A DNA stretch of 64,000 bases from Lanius collurio (Eukaryota; Chordata; Aves; Passeriformes; Laniidae). Shown one piece after another: positions 40,497 through 49,288 of this stretch (positions are counted from its first letter, which is position 1; every line of letters begins with the position of its first letter). Position numbers and translations under genes: made by a program. Under the pieces are notes generated by a model. It worked only from the letters and a program-made list of their open reading frames with translations, did no database searches and was not told where the DNA came from. The stretch is from the NCBI GenBank assembly GCA_020086605.1, contig JACBWW010000015.1:10823511-10887510 (forward strand), read 5' to 3'.

Positions 40497-41035
40497 ATGG
40501 AATGGTTTGGGTTGGAAGTGACCTTAAAGATCATCTAGCTCCAACGCCTTTGCTATGCACAGGGACATCTTTCACTCAACCAAGTTGCTCAGGGCCCCAT
40601 CCAGCCTGGCCTTTAACACTTTCACATCTTCTCTGAGCAAACTGTTCCAGAACCTCACCACCCTCACTGTAAAGAATTTCTTCCCAATATCTAATCTAAA
40701 CCTCTTATTTTTCAGTTTAAAGCCATTCCACCTTGTCCTGTCACTACAGGCCCTTGTAAATTGTCTCTCTCTATCTTTCTTCTTGTGTTCCCTTCGGGTA
40801 CTGTAAGACTGCAATTAGGTCACCCTGAAGCCTTCTTTTTTCCAAGCTGAACAACCTAAATTGCCTTAGCCTTTCCTCATAGGAGAGGTACTTTGTCCCT
40901 CTAATACTCTTGTTGGCCTTCCTCTGGACTCTCTCCAACAGGTTGGTGTCCTTCCTATGCTGGGGATACCAGAGCTGAATGAAGTATCCAGGTGGGGTCT
41001 CACCAGAGAGGAGCAGTGCAAAACAGAATCACCTC
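40497..41035 (-). mobile_element. CR1 LINE 3' fragment with ORF2 C-terminus, reverse orientation
   Basis: On the plus strand the copy starts with AAATCATGGAATGGTTTGGG and TTGGAAGTGACCTTAAAGAT (the CR1 3' terminus) and extends to about 41035. Read on the minus strand, 40814-40572 still codes for the CR1 ORF2 tail, with FFTVRVVRFWNSLLRE and KARLDGALSNL as the diagnostic parts. Upstream (40800-41030) are the CACCCGGATACTTCATTCAGCT-type blocks in reverse. At about 540 bases this is the longest CR1 copy of the window. It is 5'-truncated and lacks the catalytic domains, so it cannot move. Confidence 0.94.
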
Positions 41036-44000
41036 CTAAATGTTCAGTAGACACTCATTTTAGCATACATCTTTCTTGTTGTCAGTTTTATTGTGAAAGA
41101 ACAGAACAACCAAAGACATAATTTCCTAACAAGTCTTTTCTCATATGTGGGTCTCCTCTCCCCTTGGTCTCTGACAACTCATTCAGATGAGTCATTATTG
41201 GTAGGTTATAGCATTTAGGAGAAGCTCACAGTTGCACCACTGACTTAATGGCAGATGATTTTCTCCCTGTGAGATTCCTGAGCATATGCCCTCCTCGGTT
41301 AAGGATTTGGCTTCTCTTGGCAATGTGAAAAGGTACAGATGGTTTAGATTGTAGCCGTCTTCTCTGAAGGATGAACTATTACTATTAATAATGATATAAG
41401 AGTCTCATACTGTTTCCTCTACCATGGTAGAGCTGTAAAAGTCAATTAAAAAAGTCTGGTTACATAAATTATTTTCTCATTTTCCATCCCTCCAGAACTC
41501 AACTGGTCAAGGAGGATAGCAGCTCAAAAGAGTCTTTTCTTCCAAACCTTTACTAAATGTGCAGTCTCTTCTTACTAGATAGGAAGCTTTAGATGTCAGC
41601 AAGACCACACTGCAAACTACAGCCAGTAGAGAATGATCACTTGTTCTTTTTGAATCATTCAAAATTCATGGTGAACACATGTATTTAGACTTTCAGATTT
41701 ACAAAATCATGTTTTTCTGCTTTATGATGCATATAAATATAAAATCTCACCTGCAGAGCAAGAGTACAATCAGAAAACTGAAGGAGATTGCAAGGAAGAG
41801 TTCAAGGTAAAATTTCCTTTCCCACTGGGCACTCCACAACAGAGAACACTCAGGTTGTAAGTGAGAGAAGCATGGAAGATGATTTTAAGTAGCTTGTAAT
41901 ACTATTGAACTACTGTGCTTTAAAACTAACAGTCCCATGTGCATACAAAGATATTCTTGAATCTATTCTTCAAAGAAAACAAAACTTTTTGTAAAGGTAC
42001 AAGTTTTATATTTAGTAATAAATAATAAAAACATATAACTTTCAAATTTAATTAAGTGAAATACTTGATACCCAGTAGAGCATGTATCGAAATTTTTCTT
42101 TTAATAACCAGTTTTTTCTGTAGCAAGGAAATATAGCAATGAATAGAAATATGTTGCTGCACCTAACCTAAACAAGTTTTGATATGATAAGAGTTCATTA
42201 AGAGCCTGGGGACAGAAAAGTTGCAAATACTTTTCCCACTTGTATTATTTTATTCTACAATATCAGCTGCTAAACACTTATTTCAGAGGTGAAGCACATT
42301 ACACTAAAAACTTAAGCTATACATCTAAGTTACTGGCACAGTTCTTAGGTTTTCCATTTTCTAACGTTATAAATAACTGCAAATGTAGTAACTTCTACCA
42401 TCTTCTTTGATTTACTTCACTCCTACACTAGTGACTGCCAGCTCTTGGACTAATTCTAGCCATTAGATGACAAAAAAAAAGCCATATGCTAGATTTATGT
42501 CTTCTATCCTTTCTCCAATATTCTATTTTTTCCACAAAATGCAACTTTTAGCTTATGACATTTCCTTCATTTTGATGAAAATAGCAGGCCTAGTTACTAC
42601 CTCCAGCTTATATGAGAGATCACATGGCTTTAAAGAGTTTGCATGAAAATAGGACCTCAATCAAAATATTGCTTGCAATTACACCACTGTAGACTGCTTC
42701 CCAACTCTTGGGAGCTGAATTGAAGGAAACACCTCGCCCCTCTTGCTGTGCATCTTTTATGACATCAGCTGCACATCAGTAACCAAAAACATCTCATTGG
42801 TCCTAAAACAACTCATTGTTTGTTGTTATAATGCACACGTCCAGAAAACACATATAGCACAGATTTCACTCAATTTGATTCAGTGAAGCTCTGCAAAATA
42901 AACATTATATCTGTGGGATTTTTTTTTTTTACTTCCACCACATTTTTGCTAGTGTTGGCTCAATTTACAAAGGGGAAATAAGATACATAACAGCATGAAA
43001 GGAGAAAGATACACTTACCATGTTACAAGGAAGAACATAATTTATTATGCTAATTCTTTTTATTTAGGGAAAATATATGAATCTAGATGTGATCATTTCT
43101 CCTGAATCAGCTAGTAAAAAACTGACATCCAAAGTGTTTGTCTGACAAACGTGTCAGCTTTCAGGGAGGCTGTGATTCTGAGGCAGTCTAAAAAGTTCTA
43201 GATTCTTCTAATCCATATAACCAACAACAGAAGTGCACCCCTGTATATAATTTAGGGATTAAATTTTTCTAAGATGGGTCCTAGATACCCATAACCCTTA
43301 AAAGTATCTGTCTTTTTGAAAAGCAAAAAATGGCTGACTTTTCCTCCTTTAGTACATGAGGATGACTATTCCAGTAAAATGCAGGTGCTACGGACGACAA
43401 TTCCTCTGCAAATTCAATTCCTCTCAGACTTTACTGGCCTTCACCAATTCCTACACAGTCTTGATTTCCTCCTTGTTCTCACTAAATCCATTTCACTTTG
43501 GTTTACAAATATATTTCTGATCCATTCCCAGAAAGTTCTTCCTGTTAAGACTACTTTCCATGCTGAATGGATTCTATCCTGATCAGCTAGGAACAATCTG
43601 AGCTAAATTTCACAGAAGCATACAACAGCAGTGTTTGGCTCACAGATTGCCTCAGCCTATAGCCCTGCCATGACAGCTGCTCCCATGATAAATGATAGGA
43701 GCTTACAAACAAGGCAGAGTTGCAAAGGACAGTGAATTTCAAGGAACCATTTGCTAAGGTATTTGCAGAAAGAGTAGCTATTTACAATGTCTAGGGTAGC
43801 ATTTACAGTGCGAAAATGGATATGAGATCCTTTAGCATTCCCTAGCCATACTGATGTTCTCATCTATTTTCACTTGTCTCTCCTTCTCTAGCTTTTTCTC
43901 ATTCCTCCCCACGCACATAAACAAGCACACAAGACCCACTTTTGCTCAGAAATATTTTCCTAGGAAGTTTCACAGGGACAGATTCTAGAAAAATACACAA

Positions 44001-44579
44001 GATAAGGAAGTAAATTACAGGAATAAGAAGAGTACTTGTTAATTGTTTGTGGCACTAGTACTGGATTCCAATGAAATTTCTACTGCTTTCTAACTAAAAT
44101 GCCATTTGATATATAAGTGTAATAAAAAATCTTCTGACATGGGACCTAATCCAATTCCCCTAAATACCAAGTTTAACCCTTGTACTGCCTATATTTTGAC
44201 CAAGACTGTGCATAGTCTTAATAGATGGATGATAATAAAATAAAAATTTCAAAACTATCAGGTGGTTTAGACATATCTAACTTCAACATGAAAAACTATA
44301 TCTACACCTGAACTCCCTACAATCTAAAGAAATATTTTAAAAGAAATCACAGCAACACTGATCAGTAGTTAAAACACTAGAACAGACTTGAGAGTTTGAA
44401 AAACATGATTTCCTTTACTATGTGAAAAAAAATATTATTTCTGCCTGAGAAATACAGAGTGGTCACATAAACTGAGGACTCAACAGGCCTGCAAAACCTT
44501 CCCCCTTAAGGAAACCTGTTAGGATTTAATCATGCATTTATCTCAGATTGAGCCAATTAAGTATTATGGGAACTCAACA
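41036..44579. other. AT-rich unique DNA, no gene seen
   Basis: No coding frame with a domain, and no recognised repeat other than poly-A/T runs (about 42472-42480, 42920-42931). Confidence 0.5.
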
Positions 44580-44689
44580 CTTCTGTTCAACAAATCAATG
44601 TGAGTACACAGAAGCTTCTTATTGTTTAAAATATGTGTCACCTCTTTGGGCGTCATGCAGGAACTCACACATCTTCCAATTTGCACAAT

Positions 44690-44900
44690 AATAGCTACTT
44701 AACACCTCTTTTATGTGTTATCCTTACTTATCCCATACTTACACGTTATAACTACTTTTACAAACTTATGCATAACCTATATAGCCCACTTACTTATATT
44801 TACTTAACACAGTGCTTATACTCATTTTGCAATGCAATACGCATTTTACTTACTTATTACAGTACTTATACTTAACACAGTACTTAATACATTTTGCAAC
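44690..44900. repeat. Imperfect direct repeats of an ACTTA-rich motif
   Basis: Words such as TTACTTAACACAGT, AGTACTTATACT and TTACTTACTTAT recur in about 200 bases (for example TACTTATACTTAACACAG followed by TACTTAATACA). This could be U3 enhancer-type repetition of the remnant around it, or a decayed minisatellite. Confidence 0.6.
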
Positions 44901-45102
44901 TGCTGTGAATGAGATTACACATTACTTGATTGGTCTCTTTATTTTGTCCAAGAGCTCCACACACACTTTTCAGATAATACAATCGGTTCCTAATCCAGTG
45001 CAGCACAGTCCTCTTTATCTATTACTTGCTGTCTTGGTATTTTAGCCTTTCAGCTTCTCTTTCCTCAATTCTAGTTTAGCACAGTTTATGTATCAGTACC
45101 TT

Positions 45103-45396
45103 TCAGTTCCTTATGCTCCAGATCCAGGCAAGCAGAATCAAGATGATGGCAGCAACAAAACCCATCCAGTGATCAGCAACCAAGTTAGTCCAGGAAATCC
45201 AAACAACAAGACAGAGAACAGATACCAACCCTTTTCTTCTCCATTGAACCTTCTGGCTTGGCTTAAAAACCCTCCAGGAGCTGACCTGCTACACCTGAAG
45301 GTGGATGGACAGGTGGAGCTTGTGAGGGTAATCCCAGCCTGGTCTCTCTCTGAAGGCTCCATTAGGAATAACTAAAGATGGTTTGGCTGGGGCACA
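45103..45396 (-). pseudogene. Membrane-protein-like reading frame with one internal stop, possibly an env tail
   Basis: On the minus strand the frame is open for 35 codons (45396-45292), meets a TAG (45291-45289), stays open for another 61 codons and ends with TGA at 45105-45103. The second part has a basic patch (WRRKG), a hydrophobic stretch of about 17 residues, a short polar break (ADHW), a second strongly hydrophobic segment (VAAIILILLAWIW) and a very short basic tail (SIRN) before the stop. This is the layout of a membrane anchor with a short cytoplasmic tail, as in retroviral envelope transmembrane subunits. No start codon is assigned and no family was recognised. The plus-strand frame over the same bases (45088-45375) is taken to be its antisense shadow. 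Confidence 0.35.
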
Positions 45397-45400
45397 CTAT

Positions 45401-46690
45401 TGTGATTCAAAACACCTTACAACAAAGTATTATTTCCCAGATGGAAAAAGATTCTTAAAATGTAATCAGACACAGGATTTCATTCTGGTTAATTATATGA
45501 GCAGTCACTTAAAGTGAATGATATAGAACGAATAAAAACAATCCTTGCATTTCAACACCTCACAAAGGGGAAAGAAAATATCCCAAAGTCAACCAAAATT
45601 GTCCTAACAGGAATAAATATTTCTAAGTATAACTCTTTAAGTTATTACCTTCCATACTTCAGTAACATATCGATTCCTCTTTCCAAGTCTTCCATTTTCT
45701 AGGCACTGAAACAGAAAGTAACAGAAATTTACTCATTGACAGGATGAATATTCATATATTCTAATCTCAACAATCTATCTTAGGCTGAAGCTAATGTAAT
45801 AGTCTCCTTAGAACTAGATTGCAAACCCTTGAGAAAAGAAGGCTGTTTCTTTGTGCAATTCAGACAAAAAAAAGCCATCTCCTATCTTGAACATCTGGAG
45901 AAGTTAAAAAAAAGGCCCAGTGGTACAGGAAGGATAGGGAGAGCTGCCTAACTTAAACAACCACACTGATGATTTGAATATACCCTATTATTTTCTTTCC
46001 TCACAGCTTTTTACATAAGTAAATTTTTTTGTCAGCATATCTATGGCATCAAAGACCAAAATAAGAAAAACAGCTCTTGATCACTGACAGTTACAAGTGT
46101 GGTACAGCAGTACTTACAGATATGTGGAATTTTTCTGAATACAATATCTTTTTCCATTACAAAATTAAAAGGAAGAAAAAGTAGAGTGTTCTGTGGAGGA
46201 CGTTCTGCTTAGACCAAGCTCTCTACATGCATCATTTCAAATCAAAGCAAGAACTGCACAGATTCATCTGCACTGAAGCAGGTGGGCATGGACTTGGTTG
46301 ATTCTCGCATATTCTAGGTAGGTAGAGCTCCTCTTTGAATCTATGGATACTTAATTACTTATGGAAAATAAAGAATAGATTGAAAGCAACACATCCCAGT
46401 ACATTCAGTTGCATGGTATGAAGGATATTCATCTAAGATATAGACTAATCATACAAATCAAATCTTGACTCAGCCTAGCAGAAACTTTAATTAAAGAAGC
46501 ATCTAGATTTCTAGGTACAGCTAAAGGTATAATTCATGCACATAATAAGTACTATAAACTGCTTCCATTGTCAAACATATCTCAAAGTATTAAATAGGAA
46601 ATGAGCTATCACCTGATCATGCATTGTCAAAGGCAGAAAAAAAAGTCTGCCAAAACACAGAACTCATAAGACAGATTCCTTGCATAAGCT
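45401..46690. other. AT-rich unique DNA between LTR elements, no gene seen
   Basis: No retroviral gag, pol or integrase motif was found that would join the remnant on the left to the ERV on the right, so they are treated as separate insertions. Confidence 0.5.
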
Positions 46691-46696
46691 GAAAGG
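46691..46696. repeat. Left target-site duplication GAAAGG
   Basis: GAAAGG directly flanks the low-coordinate LTR and recurs exactly at 49205-49210. Six bases is the length made by class II (ERVK/alpharetrovirus-like) integrases. Confidence 0.93.
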
Positions 46697-46975
46697 TGTT
46701 GTAATGAGGAATCCTTACAACATATATAAGACAGCGATGAACTTGGAAGGAAAGATGAAACAATATATTGGTAGATGTTCAGAGATGATTTATTCCTCCA
46801 ACCGCATGACTGGAGCTCCCAGCAGCCCCCCGCCATGGGACCTCTCCTCTCTCCCCAGGCACCCAAAACCACCCAATCAGGAACAGGTATGGAGCACACG
46901 TGACCTGGGGACAGGGACAGACCCGTACCCTGCAGGGTCCCTCCCCCCAGGATTTCAGGGGAAGGCACCTCCACA
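46697..46975 (-). repeat. 3' LTR of the short ERV
   Basis: On the minus strand it begins TGTGGAGGTGCC at 46975 and ends ATTACAACA at 46697. It carries an inverted CCAAT-type word (TGATTGGGTGG) and GGAATAAATCATC as the likely polyadenylation signal. It is 279 bases, against 275 for the other LTR. The low-coordinate edge is the least conserved part. Confidence 0.92.
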
Positions 46976-47189
46976 ATTCACGCTTTCTTATTGAATAAAA
47001 TAACATTGGAAACAGTTGGATAAACAACAAAACAATTTCAAAGGAAAGGAAGCCACTATCTTGAGTCCCCAGATGTCCAAACAGATTTTCTTTGGAGCAT
47101 CAGAAAGGAGACAGGACTTGAGCATGCTTCAGATGGAAACTGAGGAAGGGACTTTCCTTTCTGTACCTGTTGGAATCTCAGAAAATGAC

Positions 47190-47226
47190 AGTTAATTTCT
47201 TCCCTCCCTTCTTTTCATCCCCCCCA
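47190..47226 (-). other. Purine-rich tract near the 3' end of the ERV interior
   Basis: On the minus strand, GGGGGGATGAAAAGAAGGG and GAGGGAAGAAATT form a nearly pure purine run. A retroviral polypurine tract normally touches the 3' LTR. This one lies about 220 bases inside, and the bases right next to the LTR (AATAAGAAAGCGTGAAT) are only moderately purine-rich, so its role as the plus-strand primer is doubtful. Confidence 0.35.
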
Positions 47227-47282
47227 TTGGCATTGCAAAGGGATTCATGGCAAATGAAAAAAGGCTGGTTTTGTGAGGGGTA

Positions 47283-47877
47283 TCAGAAAGGGAAATTTGC
47301 GCTGGGCATATATGGGGGATAAAAGAGCATGGGATAAAAGGGGAAGGTGGGATAGGGGAAAGGATAGGGATTATAGGGATAGTGTCTAGCATATCTACTG
47401 CCTTTGACAGGGGCACCCCCAGGGCCTGTAACACATGCGGCCTGTGGGCCCTTCCTTCCTTGCACAATTTTAAATTTTACTCTTTCTCCTTCTTCTAAGC
47501 TTGGAACATTAATTTGGGGTTATTTTTTACAATAGCAGATTTATGGACAAAAATACTTTTTCCAGTATCATTTTTCAACAAGAAACCATAATTTTTCTTT
47601 ACATTATACCATTTACAGTTCCAAAAACCCTAGCTGCAATAACCTTTTCATTTTTCCGAGTTCCTTTGTTCTTGCTTTCACTTTCAGCTTTTCTCACTCT
47701 CTTGCCGGAGCTGCCGCAGCCGGGACCACCGGGGCCGCCAGCGCGTTCCTGTCGGGGGGTCTGGACTCCTCAGGACTGCGTGTGGGGCCATGCAGGTCCA
47801 GTCTGGCCGTGCTGCTGCACACTGACCCTGCTGGCTGCTCCACCTCCGGCCACCTCTGCACCGCCGTTTGGCGCCAT
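47283..47877 (-). pseudogene. Captured Y-box / cold-shock-domain protein gene, broken
   Basis: Y-box proteins bind mRNA and DNA through a cold-shock domain and package cytoplasmic mRNPs. On the minus strand the likely start is ATG at 47877 (context GAGCATGG, strong for vertebrates), opening MAPNGGAEVAGGG. A Gly/Lys-rich leader stays in frame with the domain start KVIAARVFGTV (47646-47614). The domain then continues with WYNV, RNP1 as KNYGFL (47596-47579), RNP2 as IFVH (47554-47543), [12 protein letters not shown] and the Y-box signature [14 protein letters not shown] (47429-47388). From domain start to signature is 259 bases against 261 in vertebrate Y-box genes, and without introns. After that a Pro/Tyr/Phe-rich tail replaces the usual basic/aromatic islands and stops at 47283. 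Lesions: TGA at 47772-47770, a one-base loss just before 47611 and a second frame change near 47502. I cannot say which family member (YBX1, YBX2 or YBX3 type) is the source. Confidence 0.85.
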
Positions 47878-48440
47878 GCTCGCTTCCCCTCTGGAGCTCT
47901 CCACATGACTGCTCCACGCTTTCTGGGCATTCGCGCAGCTGCACGGCCGCGCCCTGTGAGGCGTTCGTGTGTGTGCGGCTTTGTACCGCCGCTGCCGCCG
48001 CTGCTGATACTGTCGACTGTGTGGCTGTCGGCCAGAGTGGTTCCCTTCTTGCCCCCACGACGCCCTGGCTCGGCTCGGCATGGCTCACTGTGGTCACCAT
48101 AGTGACTGCCACAATTGCCACTGCCTTTCTCACCGCAGGGTTCAGACCATCGCTTGCCACACAGCACGGGGTAGCCATCGCCGGGTCACACCTCTGCTGC
48201 TGCTGCTCTCACTGCCGCCCTCACCGCTGCCCTCGCTGCTCACGCCTCTGCTCTCACAGCTCAGTTTTTGTGTTTTTCAGCAGCTATTTCCACTAGCTGT
48301 CCTTCTTTATTCCCTGTAAGAATACCTTGGAGACCCCTAGGAATACACTCTCACATCCAGCGTCTTCGTCGTCACTCTCTCACCCGCTGTCGCTTGGGAG
48401 TGCACTCCGATACAGGGATGGGGCCTGCTCTACGGCTGGT
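47690..48440 (-). other. GC-rich, CpG-bearing interior of the ERV
   Basis: The GC content jumps sharply against the AT-rich surroundings and CpG is frequent (GCCGCAGCCGGGACC, GCACGGCCGCGCCC). It holds short triplet runs (GCCGCTGCCGCCGCTGCTG at 47989-48007, CTGCTGCTGCTG at about 48191-48204). On the ERV sense strand it includes the Y-box leader and up to 500 bases upstream, which could be the 5' UTR of the captured mRNA or gag-derived sequence. Several overlapping frames up to 164 codons exist on both strands (for example 47684-48178). Only the frame joined to the cold-shock domain has support. Confidence 0.6.
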
Positions 48441-48444
48441 GATT

Positions 48445-48804
48445 TTAGAGGCTGGGCGTCTCCACCACAGGCACCTCTGTGTTACTGGGACCGAGTATGT
48501 GCTTTATAAGAGCATCTTCAATTGCAAAAGATGCTAGGATCAATTCTACTGCCATTCCACTTCTTGACTGGATCATTATCAACTCATTGATTTCTTTCCA
48601 AAAATTGTCCTCTCTAGTCACAGGAAAACCAACATCAAAATTTAAGTCTCGAGTGACATAAAAGAAATTCCTGAAAAGCCAGTTAAAGAAGTGTTCTAAA
48701 TGTCCTGGGTACAGTTTTGCATTTTGTTTCCCTAGAATTTCTTTCACTTCCAAGTACATTTTTCTCTGTGGCTCAGATAGCCACAACTCCTCTGATTTCT
48801 CCAT
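48445..48804 (-). CDS. Open frame of about 119 codons in the gag position, function unknown
   Basis: The first ATG of this minus-strand frame is at 48804-48802 (the frame itself is open from 48849), about 125 bases after the 5' LTR. The product is highly charged in its first third (EPQRKMYLEVKEIL), then aromatic and helical (HLEHFFNWLFRNFFY), then WKEINELI, and ends near 48445. It has no Cys, no zinc knuckle, no protease motif and no evident membrane signal. Position and helical, aromatic pattern fit a matrix-like Gag N-terminus, but I see no diagnostic motif. It could also be a second captured host segment. That it stays open in an old element is notable. A pyrimidine-rich tract ending TTTCTGACCAG lies right before the ATG and could serve as a splice acceptor. 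Confidence 0.4.
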   Translation of the reverse strand: MEKSEELWLSEPQRKMYLEVKEILGKQNAKLYPGHLEHFFNWLFRNFFYVTRDLNFDVGFPVTREDNFWKEINELIMIQSRSGMAVELILASFAIEDALIKHILGPSNTEVPVVETPSL

Positions 48805-48907
48805 CTGGTCAGAAAGTTCAGCCAAAACCAAGACAATAAGAAGGTTCAATTACTCACAATTCACATCGGTGTACTCTGGACCTTTAGAAATCGTTTTCAG
48901 GGATCGA

Positions 48908-48927
48908 ATGTCTGCCTATCTCCACCA
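48908..48927 (-). promoter_or_regulatory. Candidate tRNA primer-binding site
   Basis: On the ERV sense strand two bases (AA) separate the end of the 5' LTR from TGGTGGAGATAGGCAGACAT, followed by TCGATCCC. Starting with TGG (complement of the tRNA CCA end), with an ATTCGATCC T-loop-like word about 18 bases on, is what a primer-binding site should look like. I could not assign the tRNA. Confidence 0.45.
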
Positions 48928-48929
48928 TT

Positions 48930-49204
48930 TGTAGTAATGGAGTATCTTTACAAGTATATGACAGCGATGAACTTGGAAGGAAAGATGAAACAATATATTT
49001 GTAGATGTTCAGAGATGATTTATTCCTCCAGCCGCATGACTGGAGCTCCCAGCAGCCCCCCTTCACAGGACCTCTTCTCTCTCCCCAGGTACCCAAACCA
49101 CCCAATCAGGAAGATATATGGGGCACACATGACATGGGGACAGGGACAGACCCGTACCTGGCAGGGTCCCTCCCCCCAGGATTTCAGGGGCAGGCACCTC
49201 CACA
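48930..49204 (-). repeat. 5' LTR of the short ERV (acts as promoter)
   Basis: On the minus strand it begins TGTGGAGGTGCC at 49204 and ends ATTACTACA at 48930. It aligns along its whole length with the other LTR. By eye about 20 to 30 differences are spread over 275 positions, with the densest cluster near 49061-49070. The same polyadenylation-type motif is kept. Confidence 0.92.
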
Positions 49205-49210
49205 GAAAGG
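49205..49210. repeat. Right target-site duplication GAAAGG
   Basis: Exact copy of the six bases at 46691-46696, directly after the 5' LTR. Confidence 0.93.
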
Positions 49211-49288
49211 AAACCAGAGTACTTGCTTTCAGTATAAACAATCTAGTTAACTTTCAAGAGCTGTGGCACTGAGAAAAATACTTCTCCC

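Larger units (their letters stand above)
44580..45400 (-). mobile_element. Degenerate retroviral-like 3' remnant (tentative)
   Basis: Reading the minus strand from 45400 down: first a long protein-like frame with a membrane segment (listed separately), then a purine run GAGGAAAGAGAAGCTGAAAGG (about 45043-45063) in the position of a polypurine tract, then a block of short imperfect direct repeats built on AAGTACTGTGTTAAGTAT-like words (about 44800-44900), then a TATA-like GGGCTATATAGG (about 44776-44787). The order env tail, purine tract, repeated U3, TATA fits the 3' end of a provirus. No LTR ends or target duplication could be fixed, so family and limits are open. Confidence 0.35.
46697..49204 (-). 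mobile_element. Short non-autonomous class II endogenous retrovirus carrying a captured Y-box gene
   Basis: Two similar LTRs (46697-46975 and 48930-49204) flank a 1954-base interior, and the whole is bracketed by exact 6-bp duplications GAAAGG. The polyadenylation-type signal GGAATAAATC on the minus strand of both LTRs and the sense of the internal frames put the 5' LTR at the high coordinate. The interior holds, in order: a candidate primer-binding site, an open frame in the position of gag, a GC-rich CpG-bearing tract, a broken cold-shock-domain gene and a short 3' tail. No reverse transcriptase, integrase or envelope is seen, so movement would have needed enzymes from another ERV. The LTRs are roughly 90% identical by eye, so the insertion is old. 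Confidence 0.9.

Noticed and set aside
45088..45375. 95-codon plus-strand frame
   Set aside because: It lies antisense to the membrane-anchor frame, has no domain and is explained as its shadow.
46627..47030. Frames of 83-115 codons across the 3' LTR, and similar ones at 48884-49272
   Set aside because: The same frames occur in both LTR copies because the LTRs are duplicates. LTRs of this kind are not coding.
47192..47467. 91-codon minus-strand frame
   Set aside because: It overlaps the Y-box signature in a different frame. The neighbouring frame ending at 47283 carries [14 protein letters not shown] and is the real one.
47684..48178. Overlapping minus-strand frames of 164, 157 and 103 codons, and plus-strand frames of 106 and 142 codons, in the GC-rich ERV interior
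   Set aside because: High GC content makes stops rare, so long frames appear on both strands. Only the frame that joins the cold-shock domain (47770-48081 frame, downstream of the ATG at 47877) has independent support.
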